From assembly GCA_005779345.1 (NCBI GenBank), contig SXJQ01000118.1, forward strand, positions 1 through 23,040: a stretch of DNA of 23,040 nucleotides, read 5' to 3'. The notes under the pieces are model-generated. The model ran no database searches. It was not told the DNA's origin and worked only from the letters and a program-made list of their open reading frames with translations. This DNA is from Actinomycetota bacterium (GTDB lineage: Bacteria; Actinomycetota; Acidimicrobiia; IMCC26256; PALSA-610). Every line of letters starts with the position of its first letter. Positions within the stretch are counted from its first letter, which is position 1. Of the stretch, positions 6,219 through 15,106 are shown piece by piece. The position numbers and the translations under genes were made by a program.

Positions 6219-7445
6219 ATGCGTGAGTTGCCCAAGATCATCAGTGTCGACGACCACGTGGTGGAGCCCCCGCACGTGTGGCAGACGTGGCTGCCCGCAA
6301 AGTGGCGCGAGCGCGGGCCTCGCGTCGAGCGCAAGAAGTGGGGAGACTTCAAACATCGACCGGGTGCCCGGTACGAGATGCACGAGGATCCCGATGGCCT
6401 GTGGGGCGACGCGTGGTATCTCGACGGTCGCCTCATCTACGTTCACAAGCGCTTCGTCGCGATCCCACTCGAGGCGACCCCCGACGGCGACCTGTCGAAG
6501 TTCGATCCGTCCACCATGGTCATGACCGCGATGACCTACGACGAGATGCGACCCGGCTGTTACGACCGCGACGAGCGGATCAAGGACTTCGAGCTCAACT
6601 GGACCGACGGTTCGCTCCCGTTCCCGACCTTCCCGCGCTTCTGCGGCCAGACCTTCCTCGAGACCGACGACCGCGATCTCGGGCTCGCGTGCGTCGAGGC
6701 CTACAACGACTGGATGGTCCACGAGTGGTGCGCGCCGTCGCAGGGCGTGAACATCCCGCTGTGCATCATGCCGCTGTGGGATGTGCACCTCGCGGCCGCC
6801 GAGATCAAGCGCAACGCCGAGCGCGGCGTGCGCGCTTTCTGTTTCAGCGAACTGCCACACCATCTCGGACTCCCGACGATCCACACGGGCGAGTGGGATC
6901 CGGTGTTCCAGGTGTGCAACGACACCGGCGTGACGCTGTGCATGCACATCGGATCGTCGTCGACGAACCCGGCGGCGTCGCCCGACGCACCCGGTGGCGT
7001 GGGCGGCACGCTCGCGTTCAACAACTCGATGGCGTCGATGGCCGACTGGCTGTTCTCGGGCAAGTTGATCCAGTTCCCGAAGCTCAAGCTCGCCTATTCG
7101 GAAGGCCAGATCGGCTGGATCCCGTACGCGCTCGAGCGCGCCGACACCGTCTGGGACAAGCACGAGGCGTGGCAGAAGGCCAAGGCGCGAATCCCCGAAC
7201 CGCCGTCGACCTACTACTACGGCCGGATCTTCGGGTGCTTCACCGCCGACCGTCACGGCCTGCAGTCGCTCGGCGAGGTCGGTGAAGACAACATCTGCTT
7301 CGAGGTCGACTACCCGCACACCGACACGACCTGGCCGAACTCGAAGGAGTACGTCGAGAAGATGTTGACCGGCATCGACGACGACGTCGCCTACAAGGTG
7401 CTGCGTGGCAACGCGATCACGATGCTGGAACTCGACCGGACCTGA
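6219..7445 (+). CDS. Amidohydrolase-2 family metal-dependent hydrolase
   Basis: This is a complete 408-residue amidohydrolase-2 TIM barrel, preceded by AGAGGAA at good spacing. The N-terminal 'KIISVDDHVVEPPHVW' holds the DxH-like metal motif of the family. Mid-protein 'VTLCMHIGSSS' supplies a barrel-strand His, and 'NICFEVDYPHTDTTWPNS' supplies the C-terminal metal/catalytic Asp. 'AFNNSMASMADWLFSGKL' followed by 'FPKLKLAYSEGQIGWIPYALERAD' is the pattern seen in the large group of uncharacterised actinobacterial members often found in steroid or aromatic catabolic clusters. It is longer than the classic ~330-residue decarboxylases because of insertions near residues 30-130. The substrate is unknown; ring-cleavage product hydrolysis or decarboxylation are options. 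It is convergent with the SDR gene 21 bases later. Confidence 0.88.
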   Translation: MRELPKIISVDDHVVEPPHVWQTWLPAKWRERGPRVERKKWGDFKHRPGARYEMHEDPDGLWGDAWYLDGRLIYVHKRFVAIPLEATPDGDLSKFDPSTMVMTAMTYDEMRPGCYDRDERIKDFELNWTDGSLPFPTFPRFCGQTFLETDDRDLGLACVEAYNDWMVHEWCAPSQGVNIPLCIMPLWDVHLAAAEIKRNAERGVRAFCFSELPHHLGLPTIHTGEWDPVFQVCNDTGVTLCMHIGSSSTNPAASPDAPGGVGGTLAFNNSMASMADWLFSGKLIQFPKLKLAYSEGQIGWIPYALERADTVWDKHEAWQKAKARIPEPPSTYYYGRIFGCFTADRHGLQSLGEVGEDNICFEVDYPHTDTTWPNSKEYVEKMLTGIDDDVAYKVLRGNAITMLELDRT

Positions 7446-7466
7446 GCCTCGAACGGCCCGGCGAGT

Positions 7467-8288
7467 TCAGCTCGCGTTGCGCACGGCCGCGATCACGCCG
7501 CCATCGACCAGCAGGTCGGTGCCGGTGATGAACGAGGCGGCCGGGCTCACGAGGAACTCCACCGCCGCGGCGATGTCGTCGGCCGTACCGACGCGCCGCG
7601 TGCCCGACATCTCGATCATCGACCGCATCACCTCACCGAACGGCCCGTCGAGTTCGGCGTTGCCCATCGGCGTCGCGATGATGCCAGGACTGATGGAGAC
7701 GACGCGACCGCCGCGGCGGCCCCAGGCCGGCGACGCGGCCTCGACCCTGACCTGGTTCGCGCGCTTGGCAATGCCGTAGGCCGTCCCCGCATCCATCGTC
7801 GCGGGATCGAGTTCGGCGAGCCGGGCGAGTCCGGCCGCCGGCGTGGTCGCGAGGCGCCGGAGCGTTGCGGGATCGACGGTGGTCATCGTGCCGGCCATGC
7901 TCGCGATGCAGACCGCCACCGTGCCCGAGACGACGTACGGCTCGAACGCCTCGAGGACCAGCGCGGTGCCGACGACGTCGACCGCGACGACTTGTTCCGG
8001 TGTCGCCTGGACGGGTGAGACGCCGGCCGTGTGGACGACACAACGGATCGGGCCGAGCGCCGCCGCGGCGCGCGCCAATCCCTCGACGTCGGCGGCCGAC
8101 GACACGTCGGTACGGATGGCCTCGACCTCGTGGCCGTTCGCGCGGAGGCGATCCGCCGCGCTCGCGAGTTGCGCCTCGGCAGCATCGGCCAGCACGACGA
8201 CGCGGCCCGCGCCGAGCCGCCGCGCGATCGCCTCCCCCATGCCACCCGCGCCGGTCACCACCATGATGTCGCGCACGGCGCCGCTCAC
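7467..8288 (-). CDS. SDR-family NAD(P)-dependent oxidoreductase (3-alpha-HSD-like)
   Basis: This is a 273-residue classical short-chain dehydrogenase. The cofactor motif is 'VVTGAGGMGEAIA' (TGxxxGxG type), 'HTAGVSP' replaces the usual NNAG, and the active site is Tyr-Gly-Ile-Ala-Lys (YxxxK). 'RVVSISPGIIATPMG' and 'FITGTDLLVDGGV' are the typical C-terminal segments. A ~30-residue insertion (TTVDPATLRRLATTPAAGLARLAELDP...) lies between the serine strand and YxxxK, as in 3-alpha-hydroxysteroid dehydrogenase/carbonyl reductase types. It starts with GTG at 8288, nine bases after the stop of the upstream SDR, so the two are probably cotranscribed; an internal ATG at 8264 (MVVTGAGG) is an alternative start. 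The exact alcohol or ketone substrate is unknown. Confidence 0.85.
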   Translation of the reverse strand: MSGAVRDIMVVTGAGGMGEAIARRLGAGRVVVLADAAEAQLASAADRLRANGHEVEAIRTDVSSAADVEGLARAAAALGPIRCVVHTAGVSPVQATPEQVVAVDVVGTALVLEAFEPYVVSGTVAVCIASMAGTMTTVDPATLRRLATTPAAGLARLAELDPATMDAGTAYGIAKRANQVRVEAASPAWGRRGGRVVSISPGIIATPMGNAELDGPFGEVMRSMIEMSGTRRVGTADDIAAAVEFLVSPAASFITGTDLLVDGGVIAAVRNAS

Positions 8289-8297
8289 CCCGGTAAC

Positions 8298-9125
8298 TCA
8301 GTAGCGGCCGAGAAGGAAGTTCGCTGCGGGCGCCGCGGGCGGGTACGACTCGGTGACGCCCGACGCCATATAGCCCGCGTCGGTGATCACCGTCTGGCCC
8401 GTCATCGCGCCCGCCGCGTCGCTGCACAAGAACACGAGCGGGTAGGCCTGCTCGAGGGGCGTCGACGCCCCGATCCCGACCTCGGCGCGGTAGTCGGCCC
8501 CGAAGCCGAGCCAGGTCTCCTTGTTCGCCTGCGCGAGCGGCGTGTCGGTCGGGCCCGGACAGATCGCATTGATCCGGATGCCTTCCTTCAAGAACCGCAT
8601 CGCCTCGCGCGCGACATACGCACACACCGCCTGCTTGCTGAACATGTAATCGGTCTTCAGGTGGTCCTGCGCCCACTTCGCGCCGGCGTCGAAGTCGGTG
8701 ATGTCGAGGTACTCCTTCAACAGCGGGAGGTTCGGCTCCCACCCGAGGCCGGCGGCCGAGGAGATGAACCCGATCGCGCCGCCGCGCCCGATCGCGCCAC
8801 TCGCGACGAGCAGGTCGATCATGTGGCGGTGCCCGAGGAAGTTGATCCGTTCGAGCCCGGGGGTGCCGTCGGCGACTCCCGCGCACGACAAGAGCGCGTC
8901 GACCGGGCCGCCGCACTCCGCGACCGCCGCGTCGATCGAGGCGCGCTCCGCGAGGTTCACCGTGATCGTCCGGACACCCGCGAGCGCGACCGGTGCGTAG
9001 TCCATCACCACGACGTCGGCGCCGGCGTCTTGCACCAACTCGGCGGCCGCGGCACCCATCCCGGTCGCGCCCCCGACCACGAGCACGCGCTTGCCGTCGA
9101 ACCGGAACGCATCGAACAGACCCAT
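8298..9125 (-). CDS. SDR-family oxidoreductase (3-alpha-HSD/carbonyl reductase-like)
   Basis: This is a 275-residue short-chain dehydrogenase starting with ATG 9125, which sits behind GAGGAGA at 8-base spacing; the longer open frame upstream has no family similarity. Motifs are 'VLVVGGATGMGAAAAELV' (cofactor binding), 'LLSCAGVADG' (NNAG region), 'IGFISSAAG' (catalytic Ser), and 'DYMFSKQAV' (YxxxK). 'INAICPGPTDTPLAQ' and 'MTGQTVITDAGY' are typical ends. The long segment between Ser and Tyr (NLPLLKEYLDITDFDAGAKWAQDH) matches the 3-alpha-HSD/carbonyl reductase layout. The last ~20 residues (SYPPAAPAANFLLGRY) form an extra tail. It is the first gene of the two-SDR unit. A role in hydroxysteroid or similar alcohol oxidation is inferred. 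Confidence 0.88.
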   Translation of the reverse strand: MGLFDAFRFDGKRVLVVGGATGMGAAAAELVQDAGADVVVMDYAPVALAGVRTITVNLAERASIDAAVAECGGPVDALLSCAGVADGTPGLERINFLGHRHMIDLLVASGAIGRGGAIGFISSAAGLGWEPNLPLLKEYLDITDFDAGAKWAQDHLKTDYMFSKQAVCAYVAREAMRFLKEGIRINAICPGPTDTPLAQANKETWLGFGADYRAEVGIGASTPLEQAYPLVFLCSDAAGAMTGQTVITDAGYMASGVTESYPPAAPAANFLLGRY

Positions 9126-9240
9126 CGTCGTCTTCTCCTCTGGTGCGGCGCGATCTCGCGCGAACCGCCGGCACACTATTGCCGCCCGGCGTCCCGTGTC
9201 CTCGCCCGCCCCGCAGCGCGCACGGTCGTTCTGCTCGGCG

Positions 9241-9246
9241 TAGCGT
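9241..9246 (+). promoter_or_regulatory. -10 box (TAGCGT) of a probable leaderless promoter
   Basis: TAGCGT is followed by 7 bases and then the GTG at 9254, with no ribosome binding site between. This places transcription initiation at the start codon, supports GTG 9254 as the true start, and matches the arrangement at 5163 and 15588-15613. Confidence 0.45.
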
Positions 9247-9253
9247 GCCGATC

Positions 9254-10129
9254 GTGGTCGGAGCGCGTCTGGTGCAGGTCGGGTCGAGTTCGGTCGCGGT
9301 CTGGGAGTACGGCGATCCCGCCGGACGGGCAGTGTTCGTGTTTCACGGTGTGCCCGCGTGCGGCGCCGGGTTCGCGTGGGCCGACGAACCCGCGGCCGAT
9401 CGCGGTCTGCGGCTGATCGCGCCGGATCGGCCGGGGGTCGGCCGCTCGACACCGCGCGACGGTTGGCGAGTCGGCGACTATCCCGCGATGGTCGACGCGC
9501 TCGCCGACGCGATGGGCGTCGACCGGTATGCGGCGTGGGGCTACTCGGGTGGGGGTCCCTATGCCGCCGCGGTCGCGGCGCTGGCGACCGGCCGCGTGAG
9601 CGCCGCGGCGATCAGCGCCGGCATGGGCGAGATCGGCGACGGCTGGGCGTCGTTCGACGATTTCGAGAAGACCGACGCACAGTTCCTCCGGATGTCGCGT
9701 CGCCGCCCGACGCTGGCGCGCGTGTTCCTCCGGGTCGCCGCGCTCGGTGCACGCATGTCACCGAAGGCGGCGATGAAGAGTTTCGCCGGGCAGATGTCGA
9801 CGAGCGATCGCGCCGTGCTCGACCAACTCGGTGCACCGAAGGACGCGATGCGCCTCTTCACCGAGGCGTTCGTCTCGGGGAGTCGCGGCGTCGTCGCCGA
9901 CTACGCGGCGCTCGCCCAGCCATGGGGTGTCGACCTCGGCGCCACGAGGATCCCGGTGTCGGTCTGGCAGGGCACCGCCGACACGATGGTGCCGCCACGA
10001 CACGCCGATGGCTACGTCAGCCGGATCCCCGGCGCAACGCTGGTGACCTGGAACGGCGAAGGCCACCTCGGCACCGTGACCCACGCGCCCGACATCCTCG
10101 ACTGGCTGTCCGAACACGCGCCGCGCTGA
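9254..10129 (+). CDS. Alpha/beta hydrolase
   Basis: This is a 291-residue alpha/beta hydrolase. The oxyanion-hole segment is 'VFVFHGVPACG', followed by 'LIAPDRPGVGRS'. The nucleophile elbow is G-Y-S-G-G ('AAWGYSGGGPYA'), the acid is probably the Asp of 'VWQGTADTMVPPRHA', and the His is in 'GEGHLGTVTHAPDIL'. All three members of the triad are present. The frame is open well upstream, but homology starts at about 'MVGARLVQVGSSSVAVWEYG', so GTG 9254 is chosen; the TAGCGT box 7 bases ahead supports it. No signal peptide is seen, so it is cytoplasmic. Substrates of this branch (esters, lactones, C-C bonds of ring-cleavage products) cannot be told apart from sequence. Confidence 0.87.
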   Translation: MVGARLVQVGSSSVAVWEYGDPAGRAVFVFHGVPACGAGFAWADEPAADRGLRLIAPDRPGVGRSTPRDGWRVGDYPAMVDALADAMGVDRYAAWGYSGGGPYAAAVAALATGRVSAAAISAGMGEIGDGWASFDDFEKTDAQFLRMSRRRPTLARVFLRVAALGARMSPKAAMKSFAGQMSTSDRAVLDQLGAPKDAMRLFTEAFVSGSRGVVADYAALAQPWGVDLGATRIPVSVWQGTADTMVPPRHADGYVSRIPGATLVTWNGEGHLGTVTHAPDILDWLSEHAPR

Positions 10130-10200
10130 CCCAGCTGGCCGCGCTGGTCGACAGATCTCGGGCGCTGCACAGCCATGGCGCGGATGCGAAACTCGGTCGT

Positions 10201-10752
10201 ATGGGTTGGACGATCGATCCGGTCGCGCAGTCGGTGCTGTTCCATTACAGCGAGGATCCAGAGATCCGGGGCTTCGAGCCGCACGTTCCCCGCACGAACC
10301 CCGACGTCGCCGCCGCGGTGTGGGCCATCGATGCTGCGCACGCTGCGCTGTACTGGTTCCCGCGCGCCTGTCCGCGCGTGACGGTCTGGGCGAACGACGC
10401 GTCGCAACAACGGCAACTGCAGCAGGCCTTCGCGACATCGGCGTGGCGCGTGCAGGCCGCGCCGCGCTCATGGTCGGACGCAATTCACACGTGCAAACTG
10501 TTCGAGTATCGATTCGACCCCGAGGGATTCGACCCGTGGCCGGAGGCCGAGGGGCAATGGGTGGCGTCGCGGCGTGTCAGCCCGCTGTCGTCGGCGCCGG
10601 TCGGCGATCTCGTCGCCCGGCATCGTGACGCGGGCGTCGAACTCCGGCTCGTCGCTGATCTACGGCCGATCCGCGACGCCGTCGTCGCCTCCGGGTTGCC
10701 GTTCAGCGTGGTTCGTTACGCGTCCGCAGACCCGCCGTCGCCCCCGGCCTGA
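10201..10752 (+). CDS. DUF6886-like protein of unknown function
   Basis: This 183-residue protein starts with 'MGWTIDPVAQSVLFHYSEDPEIRGFEPHVP' and continues 'VWAIDAAHAALYWFPRACPRVTVWAN'. That pattern matches a small conserved family I recall as DUF6886 ('HFSE-P-I..F.P....VWAID..H...YWFPR.CPR'). The signature residues (His-Tyr/Phe-Ser-Glu, Trp-Ala-Ile-Asp, Tyr-Trp-Phe-Pro-Arg) lie in the first 65 residues. The HYSE opening recalls ADP-ribose/NAD-binding folds, but that is only a resemblance. No membrane segment or signal peptide is seen. GAAACT (10188-10193) 7 bases before the ATG may be a weak leaderless -10. Read in the same direction, 71 bases after the alpha/beta hydrolase gene. Confidence 0.75.
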   Translation: MGWTIDPVAQSVLFHYSEDPEIRGFEPHVPRTNPDVAAAVWAIDAAHAALYWFPRACPRVTVWANDASQQRQLQQAFATSAWRVQAAPRSWSDAIHTCKLFEYRFDPEGFDPWPEAEGQWVASRRVSPLSSAPVGDLVARHRDAGVELRLVADLRPIRDAVVASGLPFSVVRYASADPPSPPA

Positions 10753-10807
10753 TCGGGCCAGCCTCTCGTGGTGGAACGCGACGCGGCGGGCAACTCACCG
10801 TCGGTGG

Positions 10808-11797
10808 CTACACCGTCGGGGGATGCGTCAGCGGGCGGAAGTGTCCGCCCCGGGCTCCACCAGCCTTGTCGCCTCCACCGCGACCGCGACGCACCAACAA
10901 CACGACGACTCCGAGCAGCACCGCGCCCGAGAGCATCGCGACGGCGGGCGCACCGGACGTGTCGCCGAAGAAGTAGCCGAGTGTCCACGGGAGGTACATG
11001 AACAAGCCGACGACACCGGGCGCGAGCGCCAGCGTCTCGTTGCGCAGCACACCGGTGCCGACCCACGCGGCCGCGGTCGCGAGACCCAACAGCGGCGCGA
11101 GCCACTCGAACTGTGAGCCGACGAAGCCGCACGCGACGAGCGTGAGCGCCGCTCCGAGCGGGAACCCGACGATCGCGGGTGGAATGCGGTGCTGCCAGGC
11201 GAGCCACGCCCAGCCCGCGCCGACCAGCCAGAGAGCGAGCCCGATCAGCCCACCCTCACCACCGGCCCACGCGATCCCGGTTCCGGTCGCGACCGCGAGC
11301 CCCACGAACGTGAGCAGGTGCTGGATCGGCCGGTCGCGCAACCGCCAGTACGCGGCCGTCACGAGCGTGCCGACACCCGCGGCGACCAGCGCCACCGGCT
11401 CGCCGCTCAGGTCGAGCACCTCGAAGGCGAACAACCCGCCGGCCGCGGTCGTTCCGGCCGCCGACAATGCCCACAAGAAACCGCGGAGCCGCCAGGTGAC
11501 GGGATCGCTCTCGCCGACGACCGCTCCGACGACGCCGGTCAGGATCGCACCCGCGGCGAGCACGCCGATCCGGCCACCCACGCCGAGGTCGTCCCAGAAC
11601 TGCCCCACGAGCATCGCGGCGCCGACTGCGACGAGCACACCGCCGACGTAGGCGAGCGCCTCGATCGCGGGCGAGACACGCTGCGGCGACCGGGCCTCGA
11701 GTTGCGCCTGTTCGTACGCGTCGATCGCTCGGGCCTGCTCCTCGCTGATCAGCCCGGCCCCCACCCAGCGGTCGAGCCCTTCGTTGCGCACGCTCAC
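10808..11797 (-). CDS. DUF2157-like multi-pass membrane protein
   Basis: This is a membrane protein of about 329 residues. The N-terminal soluble segment 'VRNEGLDRWVGAGLISEEQARAIDAYE' is characteristic of DUF2157 (short helical domain, 'W...G.I...Q...I'). It is followed by about nine to ten hydrophobic helices, beginning 'ALAYVGGVLVAVGAAMLVGQF' and ending 'VAMLSGAVLLGVVVLLV', then a basic Gly/Arg-rich tail. GTG 11797 is chosen because GGGAGG (11805-11810) lies 7 bases before it; the frame is open to 11827. The family is of unknown function. Last of three co-oriented genes after tetR and the cyclase, but 91 bases separate it from the cyclase and it has its own plausible promoter. Confidence 0.75.
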   Translation of the reverse strand: MSVRNEGLDRWVGAGLISEEQARAIDAYEQAQLEARSPQRVSPAIEALAYVGGVLVAVGAAMLVGQFWDDLGVGGRIGVLAAGAILTGVVGAVVGESDPVTWRLRGFLWALSAAGTTAAGGLFAFEVLDLSGEPVALVAAGVGTLVTAAYWRLRDRPIQHLLTFVGLAVATGTGIAWAGGEGGLIGLALWLVGAGWAWLAWQHRIPPAIVGFPLGAALTLVACGFVGSQFEWLAPLLGLATAAAWVGTGVLRNETLALAPGVVGLFMYLPWTLGYFFGDTSGAPAVAMLSGAVLLGVVVLLVRRGRGGGDKAGGARGGHFRPLTHPPTV

Positions 11798-11825
11798 CAC
11801 AACACCTCCCACGTGGGCTGTCGTC

Positions 11826-11831
11826 ACCGTA
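11826..11831 (-). promoter_or_regulatory. Possible -10 box (TACGGT) for the DUF2157 gene
   Basis: TACGGT on the minus strand lies 28 bases before the GTG at 11797. A start about 7 bases downstream would leave a ~20-base leader containing the GGGAGG ribosome binding site. The same hexamer is found before the LLM gene (1504-1514). Confidence 0.3.
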
Positions 11832-11888
11832 CCGGTGCGCGCGAACGGCGATCAGTGCCGGAGGTCCCGACCCGACCGACCACCTCGC

Positions 11889-13113
<1,225 letters not shown>

Positions 13114-13136
<23 letters not shown>

Positions 13137-13162
13137 GCGTGCGGCTGTTGACTCAATGGACG
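13114..13162. repeat. 49-bp hairpin repeat, copy 2
   Basis: This element matches 3784-3832 at 44 of 49 positions, in the same orientation. The arms are CCGTTGAGTCAACCGC (13116-13131) and 13144-13159. Relative to copy 1, one stem pair changed from G-C to A-T on both sides (13126 with 13149), a compensatory change. A second pair became a G-T wobble and a third is now mismatched. The central GCACGCGTGC is itself a perfect palindrome. The tetR stop codon (13153-13155) lies in the right arm and the likely cyclase start (13136) in the loop, so the element spans the junction of the two genes. Confidence 0.75.
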
Positions 13163-13770
13163 TCGGGGGGTGGTCCTGGCGCGGTGGTGAGGGAGGCGAT
13201 GAGACGTCGCGCCGAGGCGCGGAACCCGTCGGAGGCGCCGTGCGACCACGCGACGAGCATCCCACCCTCGAGGCCCCCGAGCAACATCTCCGCGACGTCA
13301 CGTGGCGACTCCGACAGGTGCAGGCTCCCGTCGTGCACCCCCGCTGCGAGCACCGACTCGAGCCAGGCGATGTTGGCATCGAAGAACGCGACGACCGCGG
13401 CCCGCATCTCGTCGGGAAGCGTGTCGCGTTCGGCGGCGAGCATGCCGCACAGGCACAGCCGATCGCCTGCGAGCACGTCGACGTAGAGCGACGCGTAGGC
13501 CGCGAGTCGTTCGGCCGGCTGCGCGACATCACGATCGATGTCGCCGAGCGCGGCGAGGAACATTTCGACGTAACGGGTCAGCAAGGCGCGCCCCAGGTCG
13601 GCCTTGCTCGCGAAGTGATAGTGCAGCGCCGCCTTCGTGATCCCGAGCGTCCCGGCGATGTCGGCATAGCTGAAGCCGTTGAATCCCCGGGTCTGCACGA
13701 GACCCTGGGCCACGTCGAGGATCGCCGACGCGGTGTCGCCGTGCCGGTCGGGTGCTTCGTTCGCCGCCAA
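13153..13770 (-). CDS. TetR/AcrR-family transcriptional regulator
   Basis: This 205-residue regulator has an N-terminal helix-turn-helix: 'ASAILDVAQGLVQTRGFNGFSYADIAGTLGITKAALHYHFASKADLGRALL' spans residues ~14-64, with the recognition helix near 44-52. The rest is a helical ligand/dimer domain with 'LCLCGMLAAERDTLPDEMRAAV', a pattern of TetR_C domains. Start chosen: TTG 13770, 5 bases after GGAGG (13776-13780); no ATG or GTG lies closer. It diverges from the cupin gene across a 26-bp palindrome that is very probably its operator, so it likely represses itself and the cupin gene. Its final codons and stop fall inside hairpin repeat copy 2, and the cyclase may be translated from the same mRNA. 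The ligand is unknown. Confidence 0.87.
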   Translation of the reverse strand: MAANEAPDRHGDTASAILDVAQGLVQTRGFNGFSYADIAGTLGITKAALHYHFASKADLGRALLTRYVEMFLAALGDIDRDVAQPAERLAAYASLYVDVLAGDRLCLCGMLAAERDTLPDEMRAAVVAFFDANIAWLESVLAAGVHDGSLHLSESPRDVAEMLLGGLEGGMLVAWSHGASDGFRASARRLIASLTTAPGPPPDVH

Positions 13771-13785
13771 CAGTTCCTCCGAGAC

Positions 13786-13815
13786 TTGACACTGACCTAC
13801 TAGTAGGTCAGTGTA
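13786..13815. promoter_or_regulatory. tetR/cupin divergent promoter with 26-bp operator palindrome
   Basis: Bases 13789-13814 form a perfect 26-bp palindrome (half-site ACACTGACCTACT), centred between 13801 and 13802. It overlaps promoter elements on both strands. On the plus strand, TTGACA (13786-13791) is a consensus -35, and 17 bases later comes a weak -10, CAGTGT (13809-13814), for the cupin gene. On the minus strand, TACACT (13810-13815) is a good -10 for tetR. Binding would block both. TetR-type operators commonly have this size and symmetry; that TetR binds here is inferred from position. Confidence 0.75.
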
Positions 13816-13860
13816 CCGACCAGGCGGCGGCCGCCGTCGCATCGCACCGAGGGGGAACTC

Positions 13861-14223
13861 ATGCAGACCACCGCGCACCGCAGTTTCGCGGCACCCGACG
13901 AGACCCGGCCATTCCCGAACGGGCGCGCCGAGATCGTCGTCGTCGGCGGGACCGAGATCGGCCGCCTGGTCCTCGAACCCGGCTGGCGCTGGTCCAACGA
14001 CGTGAAGCCGCTCGCCGGAACCGACAGCTGCGAGGCACCGCACTTCCAGTACCACGTTGCCGGTCGTCTCGCGATCCGCATGGACGACGGCAGCGAGTTC
14101 ATCGCGGGGCCGGGCGACATCACGTCGTTGCCGAGCGGTCACGATGCCTGGGTCGTGGGCGACGAAGCCGTTGTCGTCGTCGACTGGTACGGCGCGAGCA
14201 ACTACGCCGTCGAGTCCGCGTGA
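13861..14223 (+). CDS. Small cupin-domain protein
   Basis: This is a 120-residue single-domain cupin, starting with ATG behind GAGGGGGA. 'SCEAPHFQYHVAGRLAIRMDDGSEFIAGPGDITSLPSGHDAWVVGDEAVVVVDW' (about residues 57-112) is the conserved beta-barrel, with 'GPGD' as the turn between the cupin motifs. The metal ligands are partial: His62 and His65 in the first motif and His99 in 'PSGHDAW' are candidates, while the usual Glu of motif 1 is not obvious. It may bind a small ligand rather than catalyse a reaction. It diverges from tetR and shares the palindromic control region, so it is the probable target of that regulator. The role is unknown. Confidence 0.8.
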   Translation: MQTTAHRSFAAPDETRPFPNGRAEIVVVGGTEIGRLVLEPGWRWSNDVKPLAGTDSCEAPHFQYHVAGRLAIRMDDGSEFIAGPGDITSLPSGHDAWVVGDEAVVVVDWYGASNYAVESA

Positions 14224-14283
14224 CCCGACGAGAACGGTCGTCGCCGGCATCCCGATCGACGCGTGGAACGCGCCGCGGCAGCG

Positions 14284-15102
14284 CTACTTGGTCACGCCGA
14301 CGACCTGCGCGCTGATCCGACCCTCGAGGTCGCGCGACCCGAATCGCGCCTCGAGCGCGGTCGTCACGATCGCGACGACCTCGGCCAGTCCCCCGGGCCG
14401 AAGTCGTTCGAGCTCGCCGCGGATCGGCGTGCCAGCGCAGTATGCCGTCGCGACATCCTCGGCCGTTGCCGCGCGACTCACGTACTCGATCCGCTCGATC
14501 GAGGGTTGGGAGTCGAAGCCGCCGGCGCGAAGGTCCGCGACGATCTGCTCGGTGTCGTCGTAGCCGTGCGGTACCCGTTCGATGAGCGTCGGCGGATCAT
14601 CCGGGAACGCACCCCTCAGCGAGTGCGCGACCACGTCGACGAACTCGTTGGCCTCGAGTCCATCCCAGACGCTGAAGAGGAACCGGCCGCCGGGTCGCAA
14701 CACACGAAGCACCTCGGCGAAGGCATCGCGCTTCGGGTCGAAGAACATCACCCCGAACTGACAGACGACGACATCGAACGACGCGGGAGCGAAGGGCATC
14801 GACATGACGTCGGCCTGACGCCATTCCACCGTCCGTCCTGTACCGATGTGCATCGCGCGATCGATCATCGCCTGACTCAGGTCGGTGGCCGTGATCGACA
14901 CGGCGGCGGGGAGCACGCTCGCCAGCCGCCGCGTCACGACCCCGGTTCCCGCCGCGACCTCGAGCACCGATCCCGACTCCAGAGCGCGCAACCGTCGCGC
15001 GAGTTCGTCGGCATACGGATCGAAGATCAGCGGCACGAGCAGCTCGTCGTAGACCTCCGACACCGACGCCGTGAACATGGGTTCGGGCCCGTTCGCCGCC
15101 AT
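14284..15102 (-). CDS. Class I SAM-dependent methyltransferase
   Basis: This 272-residue protein has the Rossmann-like methyltransferase core. Motif I is 'VLEVAAGTGVVTRRLA' (47-62), the acidic ribose-binding residue lies in 'ITATDLSQAMID', then 'VEWRQADVMSMPFAPASFDVVVCQFGVMFF' (motifs II-IV), and 'EVLRVLRPGGRFLFSVWD' (motif post-III). This pattern is the Methyltransf_11/25 (UbiE-like) type. Start: ATG 15102, 4 bases after the stop of the SRPBCC gene; the longer frame upstream only overlaps that gene. Tight spacing suggests translational coupling. The substrate is unknown; pairing with an SRPBCC hydrophobic-ligand protein is compatible with a small lipophilic molecule, which is inference. Confidence 0.87.
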   Translation of the reverse strand: MAANGPEPMFTASVSEVYDELLVPLIFDPYADELARRLRALESGSVLEVAAGTGVVTRRLASVLPAAVSITATDLSQAMIDRAMHIGTGRTVEWRQADVMSMPFAPASFDVVVCQFGVMFFDPKRDAFAEVLRVLRPGGRFLFSVWDGLEANEFVDVVAHSLRGAFPDDPPTLIERVPHGYDDTEQIVADLRAGGFDSQPSIERIEYVSRAATAEDVATAYCAGTPIRGELERLRPGGLAEVVAIVTTALEARFGSRDLEGRISAQVVGVTK

Positions 15103-15106
15103 TGCG

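Noticed and set aside
10797..10818. Two copies of CACCGTCGG around the DUF2157 stop codon
   Set aside because: A 9-base direct repeat spaced by 6 bases is easily found by chance at this base composition, and it has no further structure.
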